A model generated the notes under the pieces. It worked only from the letters and a program-made list of their open reading frames with translations. It was not told where the DNA came from and did no database searches. This document shows positions 8,110 to 16,037 of a stretch of 22,427 nucleotides of DNA, piece after piece. The number at the start of each line of letters is the position of its first letter. Positions within the stretch are counted from its first letter, which is position 1. The translations under genes and the position numbers were made by a program. Source of the stretch: Bacteroidota bacterium (lineage in GTDB: Bacteria; Bacteroidota; Bacteroidia; NS11-12g; UBA955); assembly GCA_027488495.1 (NCBI GenBank), contig JAIYBO010000038.1:1-22427 (forward strand), read 5' to 3'.

Positions 8110-8877
8110 GTGTCATCCATTGTAATTAAAACAGCAGAACAAATCGAAGGCATTCGAAAGAGCGCGCATTTGGCTGCAGAAACATTGAAATACCTAGAAC
8201 AGTTTGTAGTTCCTGGGGCAAGAACCATCGATATTGACAAAAAATGTGAGGAATTCGTGAGAGATCATGGAGCCATTCCTGCCACCAAAGGTTATCGCGG
8301 GTTCAAGCATTCTTGTTGTATATCGCCCAATGATGTCATTTGTCATGGCGTGCCCAACGATACAATCCTCGATCATGGTGACATAGTAAACATCGACGTG
8401 ACAACCATATTAAAAGGTTACTACGGCGATACCTGCAAAATGTATTACGTGGGCGAGGTGAGTGATTATGCCAAGAAGTTGGTAGAAACCACAAAACAGT
8501 GCCTACACGTTGGCATGCAGCAGTGTTTCCCTGGGAATAGATTGAATAACATTGGTTATCACATCGCTCAGTATGCCCAAAAACACGGGTATTCAGTGGT
8601 TTATGAATTTTGCGGACACGGTGTGGGGTTGAAGTTTCATGAGGCGCCAGATGTTGCCCACATTGCAGATGCCAATACAGGGCCGATATTAAAACCGGGA
8701 ATGATATTCACCATTGAGCCCATGATCAATGCGGGTAAGGCGAGGGCAAAAGTTGATCGCAAGGATGGATGGACTGCCAGAACCATCGACGGTAAGCTCA
8801 GCGCACAATTCGAACATACGATTCTAATAACCGAAACGGGTTATGAGGCTTTGACCGACGTGTATCACGAATTTTAA
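8110..8877 (+). CDS. map: Methionine aminopeptidase, type I
   Basis: A 255-residue pita-bread-fold metallopeptidase that removes the initiator methionine from nascent proteins. All five metal ligands are in place: Asp96 in VNIDVT, Asp107 in YYGDTC, His170 in CGHGVG, Glu203 in TIEPMI and Glu235 in FEHTIL. His79 in ICHGVP is the usual substrate-binding histidine. There is no N-terminal zinc-finger or linker extension, so it is a type Ia-like short form. The start is a GTG (8110) nine bases after the cbs stop. The next gene starts two bases after this stop, so the three genes are probably one transcript. Confidence 0.95.
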   Translation: MSSIVIKTAEQIEGIRKSAHLAAETLKYLEQFVVPGARTIDIDKKCEEFVRDHGAIPATKGYRGFKHSCCISPNDVICHGVPNDTILDHGDIVNIDVTTILKGYYGDTCKMYYVGEVSDYAKKLVETTKQCLHVGMQQCFPGNRLNNIGYHIAQYAQKHGYSVVYEFCGHGVGLKFHEAPDVAHIADANTGPILKPGMIFTIEPMINAGKARAKVDRKDGWTARTIDGKLSAQFEHTILITETGYEALTDVYHEF

Positions 8878-8879
8878 CC

Positions 8880-9719
8880 ATGAAAATACATATTGTAAAT
8901 ACGGGTAATTTCAAGCTAGACGGCGGTGCAATGTTTGGTGTTGTTCCCAAGACCATTTGGCAAAAATTGGTACCTGCTGATGAAAACAATATGTGCAATT
9001 GGGCGATGCGTTGCTTGCTCGTAGAAGTAGGTGAGCGTCTTATTTTGATTGATACGGGCATCGGTAACAAACAGAGCGATAAATTCTTTGGTCATTACGA
9101 TTTAAATGGTAGCGACACATTGCTGGGTTCAATGGCATCTTTGGGTTTTGAATTGGGTGATATCACTGATGTACTGTTAACCCATTTGCATTTCGATCAT
9201 TGTGGAGGTGCGGTTTCTCGCAATGCTGAAGGGCAGTTATTTCCCACCTTTCCCAATGCGATGTATCACTTAACACAAGAACATTGGGAACATGCTAACA
9301 ACCCAAATCCACGAGAAAAACCATCATTCTTACCGGAGAATTTTTTACCGTTGATGGAATGTAACCAAATCAACTTTGTAAAAGACGGAGACTACATCGC
9401 CGATAAAATCGAAATCAAAGTGTTCAATGGTCACACTTTGGGCATGATTGCACCCATCATTCATCACGAGGATTTCAAAGTGATGTATATGGCCGATTTA
9501 ATTCCTGCTTCGGCGCATGTGCCTGTTAACTATGTGATTGGGTACGATGTACAACCATTGATTACCATGCAAGAAAAAGCGGGCATTTTACCTTGGCTTG
9601 AAGAAAACGGGGTTTGGTTGTTCTATGAGCACGATGCCCAGTTCACAAGATCACAGGTGCAGAAAAATGAAAAAGGGCAGTACAAGCCTGTGAATTTGAC
9701 CAATGCTGGTTTCGATTGA
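8880..9719 (+). CDS. Metallo-beta-lactamase-fold hydrolase
   Basis: A 279-residue protein of the metallo-beta-lactamase superfamily, probably cytoplasmic since it has no signal peptide. Metal ligands are His102, His104, Asp106 and His107 in THLHFDHCGG, His185 in GHTLG, Asp206 in MADLIPA and His251 in YEHDAQ, a complete dinuclear site. The arrangement resembles the lactonase/quorum-quenching branch, but those families overlap and the substrate cannot be deduced. The ATG is two bases after the map stop. It ends six bases before the convergent RqcH-like gene, with no strong hairpin between. Confidence 0.85.
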   Translation: MKIHIVNTGNFKLDGGAMFGVVPKTIWQKLVPADENNMCNWAMRCLLVEVGERLILIDTGIGNKQSDKFFGHYDLNGSDTLLGSMASLGFELGDITDVLLTHLHFDHCGGAVSRNAEGQLFPTFPNAMYHLTQEHWEHANNPNPREKPSFLPENFLPLMECNQINFVKDGDYIADKIEIKVFNGHTLGMIAPIIHHEDFKVMYMADLIPASAHVPVNYVIGYDVQPLITMQEKAGILPWLEENGVWLFYEHDAQFTRSQVQKNEKGQYKPVNLTNAGFD

Positions 9720-9725
9720 TTGCAA

Positions 9726-11096
9726 TTACGCAATAAAAGCATCTACAATCTCTTCCTTTTGAACACTGACTTCGCCTGGTGCAGCGTTCTTGGGTTTGGA
9801 AACAAATTTCCTCAAAACGGCAATTACTGGTACAACCGACTGGGTTTTGGCTTTTGAATTTTTGGCGGCAAGCTGTGCAGCGTGTTGAATAACCGATTCA
9901 GGGTAAATGGCCCCCTTTTTCTTGATGATCACGTGCGAACCAGCAACATCTTTTGCATGCAACCACATATCATTTTTCTGAGCCAATTTCAACATCTGGT
10001 CATTGGATTTGTTGTTCTTACCCACCCAAATCTGATATCCTTGAAATTCAACCAAACGATAGGGCAAGGTGTCTTGAATCTGATTGCTAACCGGCGGCGC
10101 CAATTTTTGATATGATTTAAGGGATTTGAAATCGGTTGAAGCACAAGCTCCAGCGAGTTGCAACTCCAAATCCTTCAAATTGGATTGAGTGATTTCTATT
10201 TGTTCGAGCAATTTTTTTACTTCGATCACCTCGTTTTTGGCTTTACCGTAGTACTTTTTGGCATTATCTGCTGCGCTCAAATCTGGATTTAGTTTAATCC
10301 AAATTCTTTGATCGGTGAAGTAATCTGTCACCAATGCCTTGGTTAAACCTGGTTTAAGAGAGTGGGAGTGGGCCAAAATCAAATCACCCAATTCCTTGTT
10401 GCTTCGGCGAGTTTCAATGTCTTTGAGCCTTCGTTGAGATTCAACAATGATTTTTTTATAGTGTTTGATCTTCTTTTCTAGGCCATCAATCAGTTGCATC
10501 TTATTGCGGTCAAAATAAAAATCACGCATGAATTGCAATTCCGCCTGAACCAACTCTTGGATTGATAAAGGCCAGTTTTTTATATGTAACGCCGAGAGCT
10601 CATCCGGATTGGGTTTCTTTACATCGGAATCAGAAGATTGAATTGCCTCGAGCAAAGGATACTTAAATTCCCAATCGGACTTTAGCGATAATCTAAACAA
10701 TGATATGGTTTCATCGCTGATTGAATTTCGTAATAATACATTACCGAATTTCCCAAACCCCTTTAGCCAGAGTTCATTGTTGTTCGACAGCTGCATACAA
10801 ATCCATCGATCGTTGGGGTCGTTTTTGATGCCCACAATTTGTAGGTTTTCAATTTCTTTGAACTGCGCCATGCCTTTTCTCAAATCATTTTGATCAAAGA
10901 TCCGGTCACTGGTTAAAATGAACATGTGACCATCGATGAATTTCACTTCGAGGGTGTAACGAGACCCATCAAAACGCGTAAACCTGAGATACAAGGTGTC
11001 TTTATCGAAGCTAATCGCACCTTCAAAAAAACCATTCAACAATTGCTCACGCAATGCATCGCCCCAAAGACCAAAAACCCAACTTGCGCTAAACAT
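9726..11096 (-). CDS. rqcH: RqcH-like NFACT ribosome quality-control protein
   Basis: A 456-residue protein with NFACT architecture: an N-terminal domain (1-~200), a helical coiled-coil middle (~200-315), and a C-terminal NFACT-R/DUF814 domain with WLHAKDVAGSHVII (378-391). RqcH binds stalled 60S-like (50S) subunits and adds alanine tails to incomplete proteins. Asp96-Arg97 in NDPNDRW sits about where the Asp-Arg pair needed for tRNA-Ala recruitment lies in Bacillus RqcH; this is a positional match I could not align formally. The N-terminus is more divergent than usual and the protein is somewhat short compared with ~520-570 residues in Firmicutes. It is last in the minus-strand run, 17 bases after the T9SS protein gene. 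Confidence 0.8.
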   Translation of the reverse strand: MFSASWVFGLWGDALREQLLNGFFEGAISFDKDTLYLRFTRFDGSRYTLEVKFIDGHMFILTSDRIFDQNDLRKGMAQFKEIENLQIVGIKNDPNDRWICMQLSNNNELWLKGFGKFGNVLLRNSISDETISLFRLSLKSDWEFKYPLLEAIQSSDSDVKKPNPDELSALHIKNWPLSIQELVQAELQFMRDFYFDRNKMQLIDGLEKKIKHYKKIIVESQRRLKDIETRRSNKELGDLILAHSHSLKPGLTKALVTDYFTDQRIWIKLNPDLSAADNAKKYYGKAKNEVIEVKKLLEQIEITQSNLKDLELQLAGACASTDFKSLKSYQKLAPPVSNQIQDTLPYRLVEFQGYQIWVGKNNKSNDQMLKLAQKNDMWLHAKDVAGSHVIIKKKGAIYPESVIQHAAQLAAKNSKAKTQSVVPVIAVLRKFVSKPKNAAPGEVSVQKEEIVDAFIA

Positions 11097-11113
11097 GTTG
11101 CGAATTTCGGCAA

Positions 11114-14100
11114 TTACTGCGACTTCGTGCGCAATAAAGTGATAGTACTATAGGCGATTCGTTTGCCTTGCTTGTTCCCTTTGTATTCGATGATCATCGC
11201 ATAGGTGCCTTCCATACAGGGCGCTCCATTGTAATTGCCATCCCAATTAAAGTTGTTTTCTGATGATTCAAACACAATTTCACCCCAACGATTTATGATT
11301 CTTGCCTGAATTTCAGAAGTGCCCCAAAACGCACAAGTCAAATAATCATTGATTCCATCGCCATTTGGCGTAAAGGCAGTTGGGAGGTAATAAATCACAG
11401 TATCCTTATAACAAATGTCTTCTATGGCCGTATCTGTGCAATTGCCTTCATTTCTAATCGCCAACATAACCCTGTATGAGTTTTCAGTGCCTGCAAATGT
11501 GTGGGTTGGATTTTGGCTGGGTGCGAATGGATTTGAAGTACCATCACCCCAATGCCATATTCCGGAGGTTCCGCCATTGCTTTGGTTATAGAACAAGGTA
11601 TTTGCGTCTAAAGGAGTTAGACAATTCTCATTATTTTGTTTTTGGATCGAAAAGCCCGCTTGTATGGCTTTGTATCCAGGGATTTCAATGATGGTATCAC
11701 CTGTGCAACCAGTATTATTATCAATCAATGTCACACGATATCGATTATCGGCAAACGCAAACATTGTATCGCCCATATATTGCGGGTCATGGGCCCAATT
11801 TCGCTCCACAGGATTACCATTCCCTAAAGTTACATAAGCCCAGCCTTTTTGACCTCTGCAAACAGTGTCGCTTACTACCGCTTTGGCCCAAATTCTTGGA
11901 TGAACCAATATTGTCGCTGTGTCTGTAGATGGATCTGAACAACCATCGCGCGCTATGGCAATGAGTTCTCCAGTTTGTTTGGCTGTGAAATAGGTTTTAT
12001 TGCCCAATTGCCCATGAGACCATTTAAGTTCGTGATTGGCAATTAATCCTCCTTTAACCAACGCTTCTAAGGTGAGTATGTCGCCATAACAAGCACTGTC
12101 GATATTGGGCGATATCTGCACAGCTAATGGCGATTCAATAACTACCTCTACGCTGTCTTTGGCCGGACAAGCATTGATATTCAATGAATAGTACAACCTA
12201 TGATTGCCTGATTTGGCCAATTTGGGATTAAGTAAACTGTTTTGGATACCAGGTCCAGACCAAGTGCCACCCATTGGTTTGGTGGTTAATTCAAAAGAGG
12301 AATCTTTATTACAAAAATAAGTAGGAGAAGAGAAAACAATCTTCGGAAGAGTATCCACGGAAATAGTGACTTGGTTCAAACATCCTTCTGAGGATTTGTA
12401 AAAAACTGTGTGTTTTCCAGCGCCACTCATTGATGGCAAAAACAAATCTGAATTTTTCGATATTCCAACACCCCAAAACACCCCTTTAATATCTTTTTTG
12501 TACAATATTAATTGATTTATATTCAAACAAATGGATGTGTCTAATTGAATTAAAGGTTTATTCTTTACCAAGACAACCATTGTATCGTCACAACCCTTAT
12601 TGGAATACCTCACCGGAAAGGTGCCCACACCCGTAATTCGAGGGTCAAATGCAATATTATTGACAACCCCAAATCCAAACCATTTTCCACCCGATACGGA
12701 CAATTTCACTCCCTTTGATGCGAAAGTTGTTGTTGTGTCTTCTTGACAAAAAACGAGGGTATCTGGAGATAAAATCTTTGTAGATAGGACATGAACGAGC
12801 TTCATGTCTGTGCATTTGCTCGTTTTTAATATGAGTGTGTCAACATTAGATTTTCCTGGGCTCCACCAATTTGAACTATACAAATTACCTATGCCGTTTA
12901 TTCCTTTGCTTTTCCATGAGTAATTCGTGAGTGGCCGGAATGTCTTTAATACTTGGTTGCCAGCGGTGGGACAGAAGGTGTCATTAAATCCCGCATCACT
13001 TGGGAGAACGGTCACAATGGTTGTGTCTCGGCATCCGCCTTGGGCTTGATAAATGATTCGGTAGTCTTTGGGCCCACCCATTAATGAGGGATTGTAAGTC
13101 CCCAAATAATAATTGGTTAATCCTACAAAATAATTTGGATACAGTCCTTTGGGTGAGAATTTCAATGTGGCCGTGGTGACAGACTCACAAACGGTATCTC
13201 TTTCTGGAACCTGAATGGATTGAACAAAAACCGTTTTTTTGGATTGGCAACCTTTCCATTCATAGGTGAGCACATATGTACCCGCCGTGTCCGGAGTAAA
13301 TGATCCCGATGCGGTCACTTTAGGACCAGTCCACTTCCCACCTGAAGGTCCATACCAATACAGTGGGAAGGCGTTTTTATTCGGACAAAATACATTTTCA
13401 TAGTTATAGGGTGCGGTTACAGTTACAACCACTGTATCGGCGCAGCTCCCAATTTGATACCACACTTTTACAGCCCCCCAAACCGCATTGGGCTTAAATT
13501 CCCCAGTTTTGGCATTTACAATTCCCGGACCTTTCCATACACCACCAATGGGCGAAGACCGAAGCAGGAAATTATTGGAATAATAACACACACTGGTGTC
13601 TTGCTGGGCTTTGGGTGGATCAAGCACTATGATATCCAATGTATCATAGCCGGGCAGAGAGCTCCCATCGTCAACTTTGATCGTGTATTTTCGATTAGCA
13701 GTCAAACATTGGGTATGAGGCCCTTTTCCGTTCATAGTGGTGGGTGTCCAATAGTATTTATATTTGGTACTATCGCCACCAGACACTTTCAATGTGAGTT
13801 GTAAGCAGTCACCTTTGCAAATGGTGTCTTTGTTGGATTTAAGATCAACCAAAATGGGGCAATTTGAAATTGAGAAATTGTACAAGCTTTGCAAAAAATA
13901 GGTGCTGTCACAATAGTCTTTGTAACCATGCGAATGGGTTATTTTATACAATCCGTTTAAATTTAAGCCCTTGGAAACTGTGATTTCAAACAGCTTGGAT
14001 TTTCCATTTGTACAATTTAGTGCTTTAATTTTGCTAAGAATGGGCGAGTTGGGCCCAGTGATTGTTGTATTCTTGACATTCAATGAGTCGCAAGGAATTG

Positions 14101-14623
14101 CAATGTCTGTGGCAATTTTGATGATGCTGTCTTTACAATTTGGGAGACTTGTGCCCGATACCGATTGATTGAACTTAAATGGTATGGGCTTGATGATTTG
14201 AACAATGACTTGCGCCTTCCACCCACTGCATGAAATACTCTTGTCGGATTTAAAATGCAATGTAATGAAGCTATCTGTTGAACTGATGGTGCCCGGACCG
14301 ATGTTTCCACTCCAAGTGCCAAGAAGTGAAGCAAAAGTGTCTTTCCCATCAAAAATTCTTAAAATATCATTGTCTTTCTCAGTGCAAAACGAACTAAATT
14401 TAAGTGTGATAGATTTGGCGTCTGGAATAGAAAGTGTAAGTGTTAAATTTTCATTGTGTTCATAATCAGACTTATTGGATGCCTTGTCTGAATCAGTAAT
14501 GGAACCCTTGCAAATACGGAACCTGCCATTTTGCTGGGTCACGATGGTTTGAGCGAATGAAAAGTTAGATAATGATATGATTACCATCGCAAACAAAGTC
14601 AATATGTTGCTGCGTATCGTCAA
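11114..14623 (-). CDS. Large T9SS-exported surface protein: CUB, Ig-like modules, PKD, CHU_C sorting domain
   Basis: A 1169-residue protein. A signal peptide (1-~25) ends in SNFSFAQ. A CUB-like domain spans about 38-142 with the typical DILRIFDG. Next come unassigned beta-rich segments, seven tandem ~70-residue modules (343-829), further Cys-rich segments, a PKD-like domain around 985-1070 with IWHWGDGTSN, and from Phe1084 a gliding-motility/CHU_C domain starting FTPNGDGINDY, with INRWGEIVFES, WDG and EGTYAMIIEYKG. That last domain is the type B T9SS sorting signal, so the product should be exported across the outer membrane and held at or released from the surface. CUB and PKD domains suggest protein or carbohydrate binding. 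No catalytic site is recognised. It starts 5 bases after the upstream lipoprotein gene. Confidence 0.9.
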   Translation of the reverse strand: MTIRSNILTLFAMVIISLSNFSFAQTIVTQQNGRFRICKGSITDSDKASNKSDYEHNENLTLTLSIPDAKSITLKFSSFCTEKDNDILRIFDGKDTFASLLGTWSGNIGPGTISSTDSFITLHFKSDKSISCSGWKAQVIVQIIKPIPFKFNQSVSGTSLPNCKDSIIKIATDIAIPCDSLNVKNTTITGPNSPILSKIKALNCTNGKSKLFEITVSKGLNLNGLYKITHSHGYKDYCDSTYFLQSLYNFSISNCPILVDLKSNKDTICKGDCLQLTLKVSGGDSTKYKYYWTPTTMNGKGPHTQCLTANRKYTIKVDDGSSLPGYDTLDIIVLDPPKAQQDTSVCYYSNNFLLRSSPIGGVWKGPGIVNAKTGEFKPNAVWGAVKVWYQIGSCADTVVVTVTAPYNYENVFCPNKNAFPLYWYGPSGGKWTGPKVTASGSFTPDTAGTYVLTYEWKGCQSKKTVFVQSIQVPERDTVCESVTTATLKFSPKGLYPNYFVGLTNYYLGTYNPSLMGGPKDYRIIYQAQGGCRDTTIVTVLPSDAGFNDTFCPTAGNQVLKTFRPLTNYSWKSKGINGIGNLYSSNWWSPGKSNVDTLILKTSKCTDMKLVHVLSTKILSPDTLVFCQEDTTTTFASKGVKLSVSGGKWFGFGVVNNIAFDPRITGVGTFPVRYSNKGCDDTMVVLVKNKPLIQLDTSICLNINQLILYKKDIKGVFWGVGISKNSDLFLPSMSGAGKHTVFYKSSEGCLNQVTISVDTLPKIVFSSPTYFCNKDSSFELTTKPMGGTWSGPGIQNSLLNPKLAKSGNHRLYYSLNINACPAKDSVEVVIESPLAVQISPNIDSACYGDILTLEALVKGGLIANHELKWSHGQLGNKTYFTAKQTGELIAIARDGCSDPSTDTATILVHPRIWAKAVVSDTVCRGQKGWAYVTLGNGNPVERNWAHDPQYMGDTMFAFADNRYRVTLIDNNTGCTGDTIIEIPGYKAIQAGFSIQKQNNENCLTPLDANTLFYNQSNGGTSGIWHWGDGTSNPFAPSQNPTHTFAGTENSYRVMLAIRNEGNCTDTAIEDICYKDTVIYYLPTAFTPNGDGINDYLTCAFWGTSEIQARIINRWGEIVFESSENNFNWDGNYNGAPCMEGTYAMIIEYKGNKQGKRIAYSTITLLRTKSQ
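12137..13597 (-). repeat. Seven tandem ~70-residue Ig-like modules within the T9SS protein
   Basis: Residues 343-829 repeat the pattern Cys ... GGxWxGpGΦ ... F.P ... GxxxVxY ... GCxDTxxVxV. The central Trp falls at 363, 431, 570, 648, 717 and 788; the module between 431 and 570 keeps the other features but has lost the GGxW core. Spacing of the modules is 68-78 residues. Copies differ a lot in sequence, so the expansion is old. Confidence 0.8.
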
Positions 14624-14628
14624 ATCGC

Positions 14629-15069
14629 TTATTTCTTAATATTGATGGATTTAGAAATCAATACATTGCTCCAATTTTGTGAGCGGTCCTTAATCCGAAT
14701 TTGAAATTTTGTTGATTCGGTAGTGCCACCGCCAAGGAGAAATATATTCTTTAACGAAATTTTAATTTTCCCTGATATCGCAATTTTGCTACCCAAAGGG
14801 GATAGGGGTTTTAAATGGTAATAATCGGCCTTAACGAAACGAATGTCCTTTACCTCTACAGACAATGAATCTGCACTTTCAAACCCCAAATCACCATCGC
14901 CATCTTGGTAATCAAAGCCAATGACCACGGTATCGGTGAATTGAGTGTATTCTGTTTGATTTGTGGTGATATTGGAAATTTTAGGTATTGGGTCGCCTGT
15001 GTAAATATCGTTGTATTTACAGCCAAATATCAACAATGATAAAAATATTAAAACGTTGATTTTCAACAT
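14629..15069 (-). CDS. Small lipoprotein with DGDGDLG motif, function unknown
   Basis: A 146-residue protein with a lipoprotein signal: a hydrophobic run, then LIFGC with Cys17 as the lipidation site. The mature part is predicted beta-rich and carries YQDGDGDLGFES (54-65), an acidic turn common in Bacteroidota lipoproteins and suggestive of calcium binding, although that is inference. The C-terminal half ends with a strand-like FQIRIKDRSQNWSN. I do not recognise a named family. It begins 11 bases after the CX4CH lipoprotein gene and ends 5 bases before the T9SS protein gene, so it is very likely part of the same surface complex or pathway. Confidence 0.8.
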   Translation of the reverse strand: MLKINVLIFLSLLIFGCKYNDIYTGDPIPKISNITTNQTEYTQFTDTVVIGFDYQDGDGDLGFESADSLSVEVKDIRFVKADYYHLKPLSPLGSKIAISGKIKISLKNIFLLGGGTTESTKFQIRIKDRSQNWSNVLISKSINIKK

Positions 15070-15080
15070 ATTTTATTAAA

Positions 15081-16034
15081 CTATTTAAACTTTATGGCGA
15101 AGTAAGTTTTCAACATAAACATGCTATTGGCATTGGGTATTTGGTACCCTGTATTTTTACCATCAGAAACGGTGATGCGAAACCAAACGACATCATTTTC
15201 AACATTCTGGGAACCATCGTATTGCCCATTCCAATAATAATCATTGTTTACCGAAAACAATCCAGCCATAGATTTACTTGGGCCCTTTTTCATTGGTATT
15301 TCGTTGGCAGGGTTAAACACATTTGGGTCTGTGGAAGCATTGATCGTTACATTGCTAAATGACGAAACAGGTGTATTGTCATCGGAAAACGAAGCCCATA
15401 TTTCAGTTATAGAACCTGCAGGTAATTGGGCTGCTTCGTATTTTCCTGCTCTACCCAGCAATTGTCCATTCACAATGAATTGCAACCCCAATATTTGGGG
15501 AGGAAAATCAACATTCACCGGCGCTCTTCCAAGCCAGTCTTTCGCACCCGCATCAATCCAGTCCTTCACGCGAGAAACCCAAGAATCTTTTTCTATGGGG
15601 TAATTACTGGTGGTTTCAAGGGACAATGGCATAATACCAGAATTCCCATTCAAATCCACCGTCATTCTGTAAGGGAGCATACTTTTCGATGCATTTCCTG
15701 GCACCACTCTCGTTGAGAAAAGCGCCCCATTGTCTTTTTTGATGACCGGCTGCTTTACCAAGGAATAATAACTACTCTCTACCGTTCTGAAATCTGGCTC
15801 AAAATTCCCATCATGACATCCGCTGTTTGCACAGGTTGGCTTGAACAATCCAGCGTGCAAACCTTGAATGGTTCGATAATTGAAAGTATCCTTAACTGCT
15901 GTAGAACTATCTTTTCCATTTGGAAATGGATTGTCAATATCGGGACCCTGATTTTCACAAGAAGACAACAACAACAGAAAACCACAGATCACGGATGACC
16001 GCATGAGCTTACTTATTTTATTGCCTTTATTCAT
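15081..16034 (-). CDS. Lipoprotein with PSCyt1-like cytochrome domain (CX4CH)
   Basis: A 317-residue lipoprotein with lipobox LLSSC (Cys26). Residues about 55-166 follow the planctomycete cytochrome (PSCyt1) pattern: LFKPTCANSGCHDG with Cys68, Cys73 and His74; then RVVPGNASKSMLPYRM, GIMPL (Met135, a possible axial ligand) and VKDWIDAGAKDW. The spacing is CX4CH rather than CXXCH, so covalent heme attachment is uncertain. The remainder (about 175-317) is beta-rich and ends in VVWFRITVSDGKNTG, resembling an Ig-like fold. The gene starts 3 bases after the DUF1501 gene, indicating coupled expression. In planctomycetes such cytochrome domains occur in genes next to DUF1501 genes, which supports the call. 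Confidence 0.78.
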   Translation of the reverse strand: MNKGNKISKLMRSSVICGFLLLLSSCENQGPDIDNPFPNGKDSSTAVKDTFNYRTIQGLHAGLFKPTCANSGCHDGNFEPDFRTVESSYYSLVKQPVIKKDNGALFSTRVVPGNASKSMLPYRMTVDLNGNSGIMPLSLETTSNYPIEKDSWVSRVKDWIDAGAKDWLGRAPVNVDFPPQILGLQFIVNGQLLGRAGKYEAAQLPAGSITEIWASFSDDNTPVSSFSNVTINASTDPNVFNPANEIPMKKGPSKSMAGLFSVNNDYYWNGQYDGSQNVENDVVWFRITVSDGKNTGYQIPNANSMFMLKTYFAIKFK

Positions 16035-16037
16035 TGG

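Noticed and set aside
9719..9734. ATTGC-AATTAC-GCAAT hairpin as a terminator between the MBL and RqcH-like genes
   Set aside because: A weak AT-rich 5-bp stem that overlaps the end of the RqcH-like gene; not distinguishable from chance.
13454..13804. Open plus-strand frame inside the T9SS protein gene
   Set aside because: Antisense shadow of a long frame with clear repeated modules on the minus strand.
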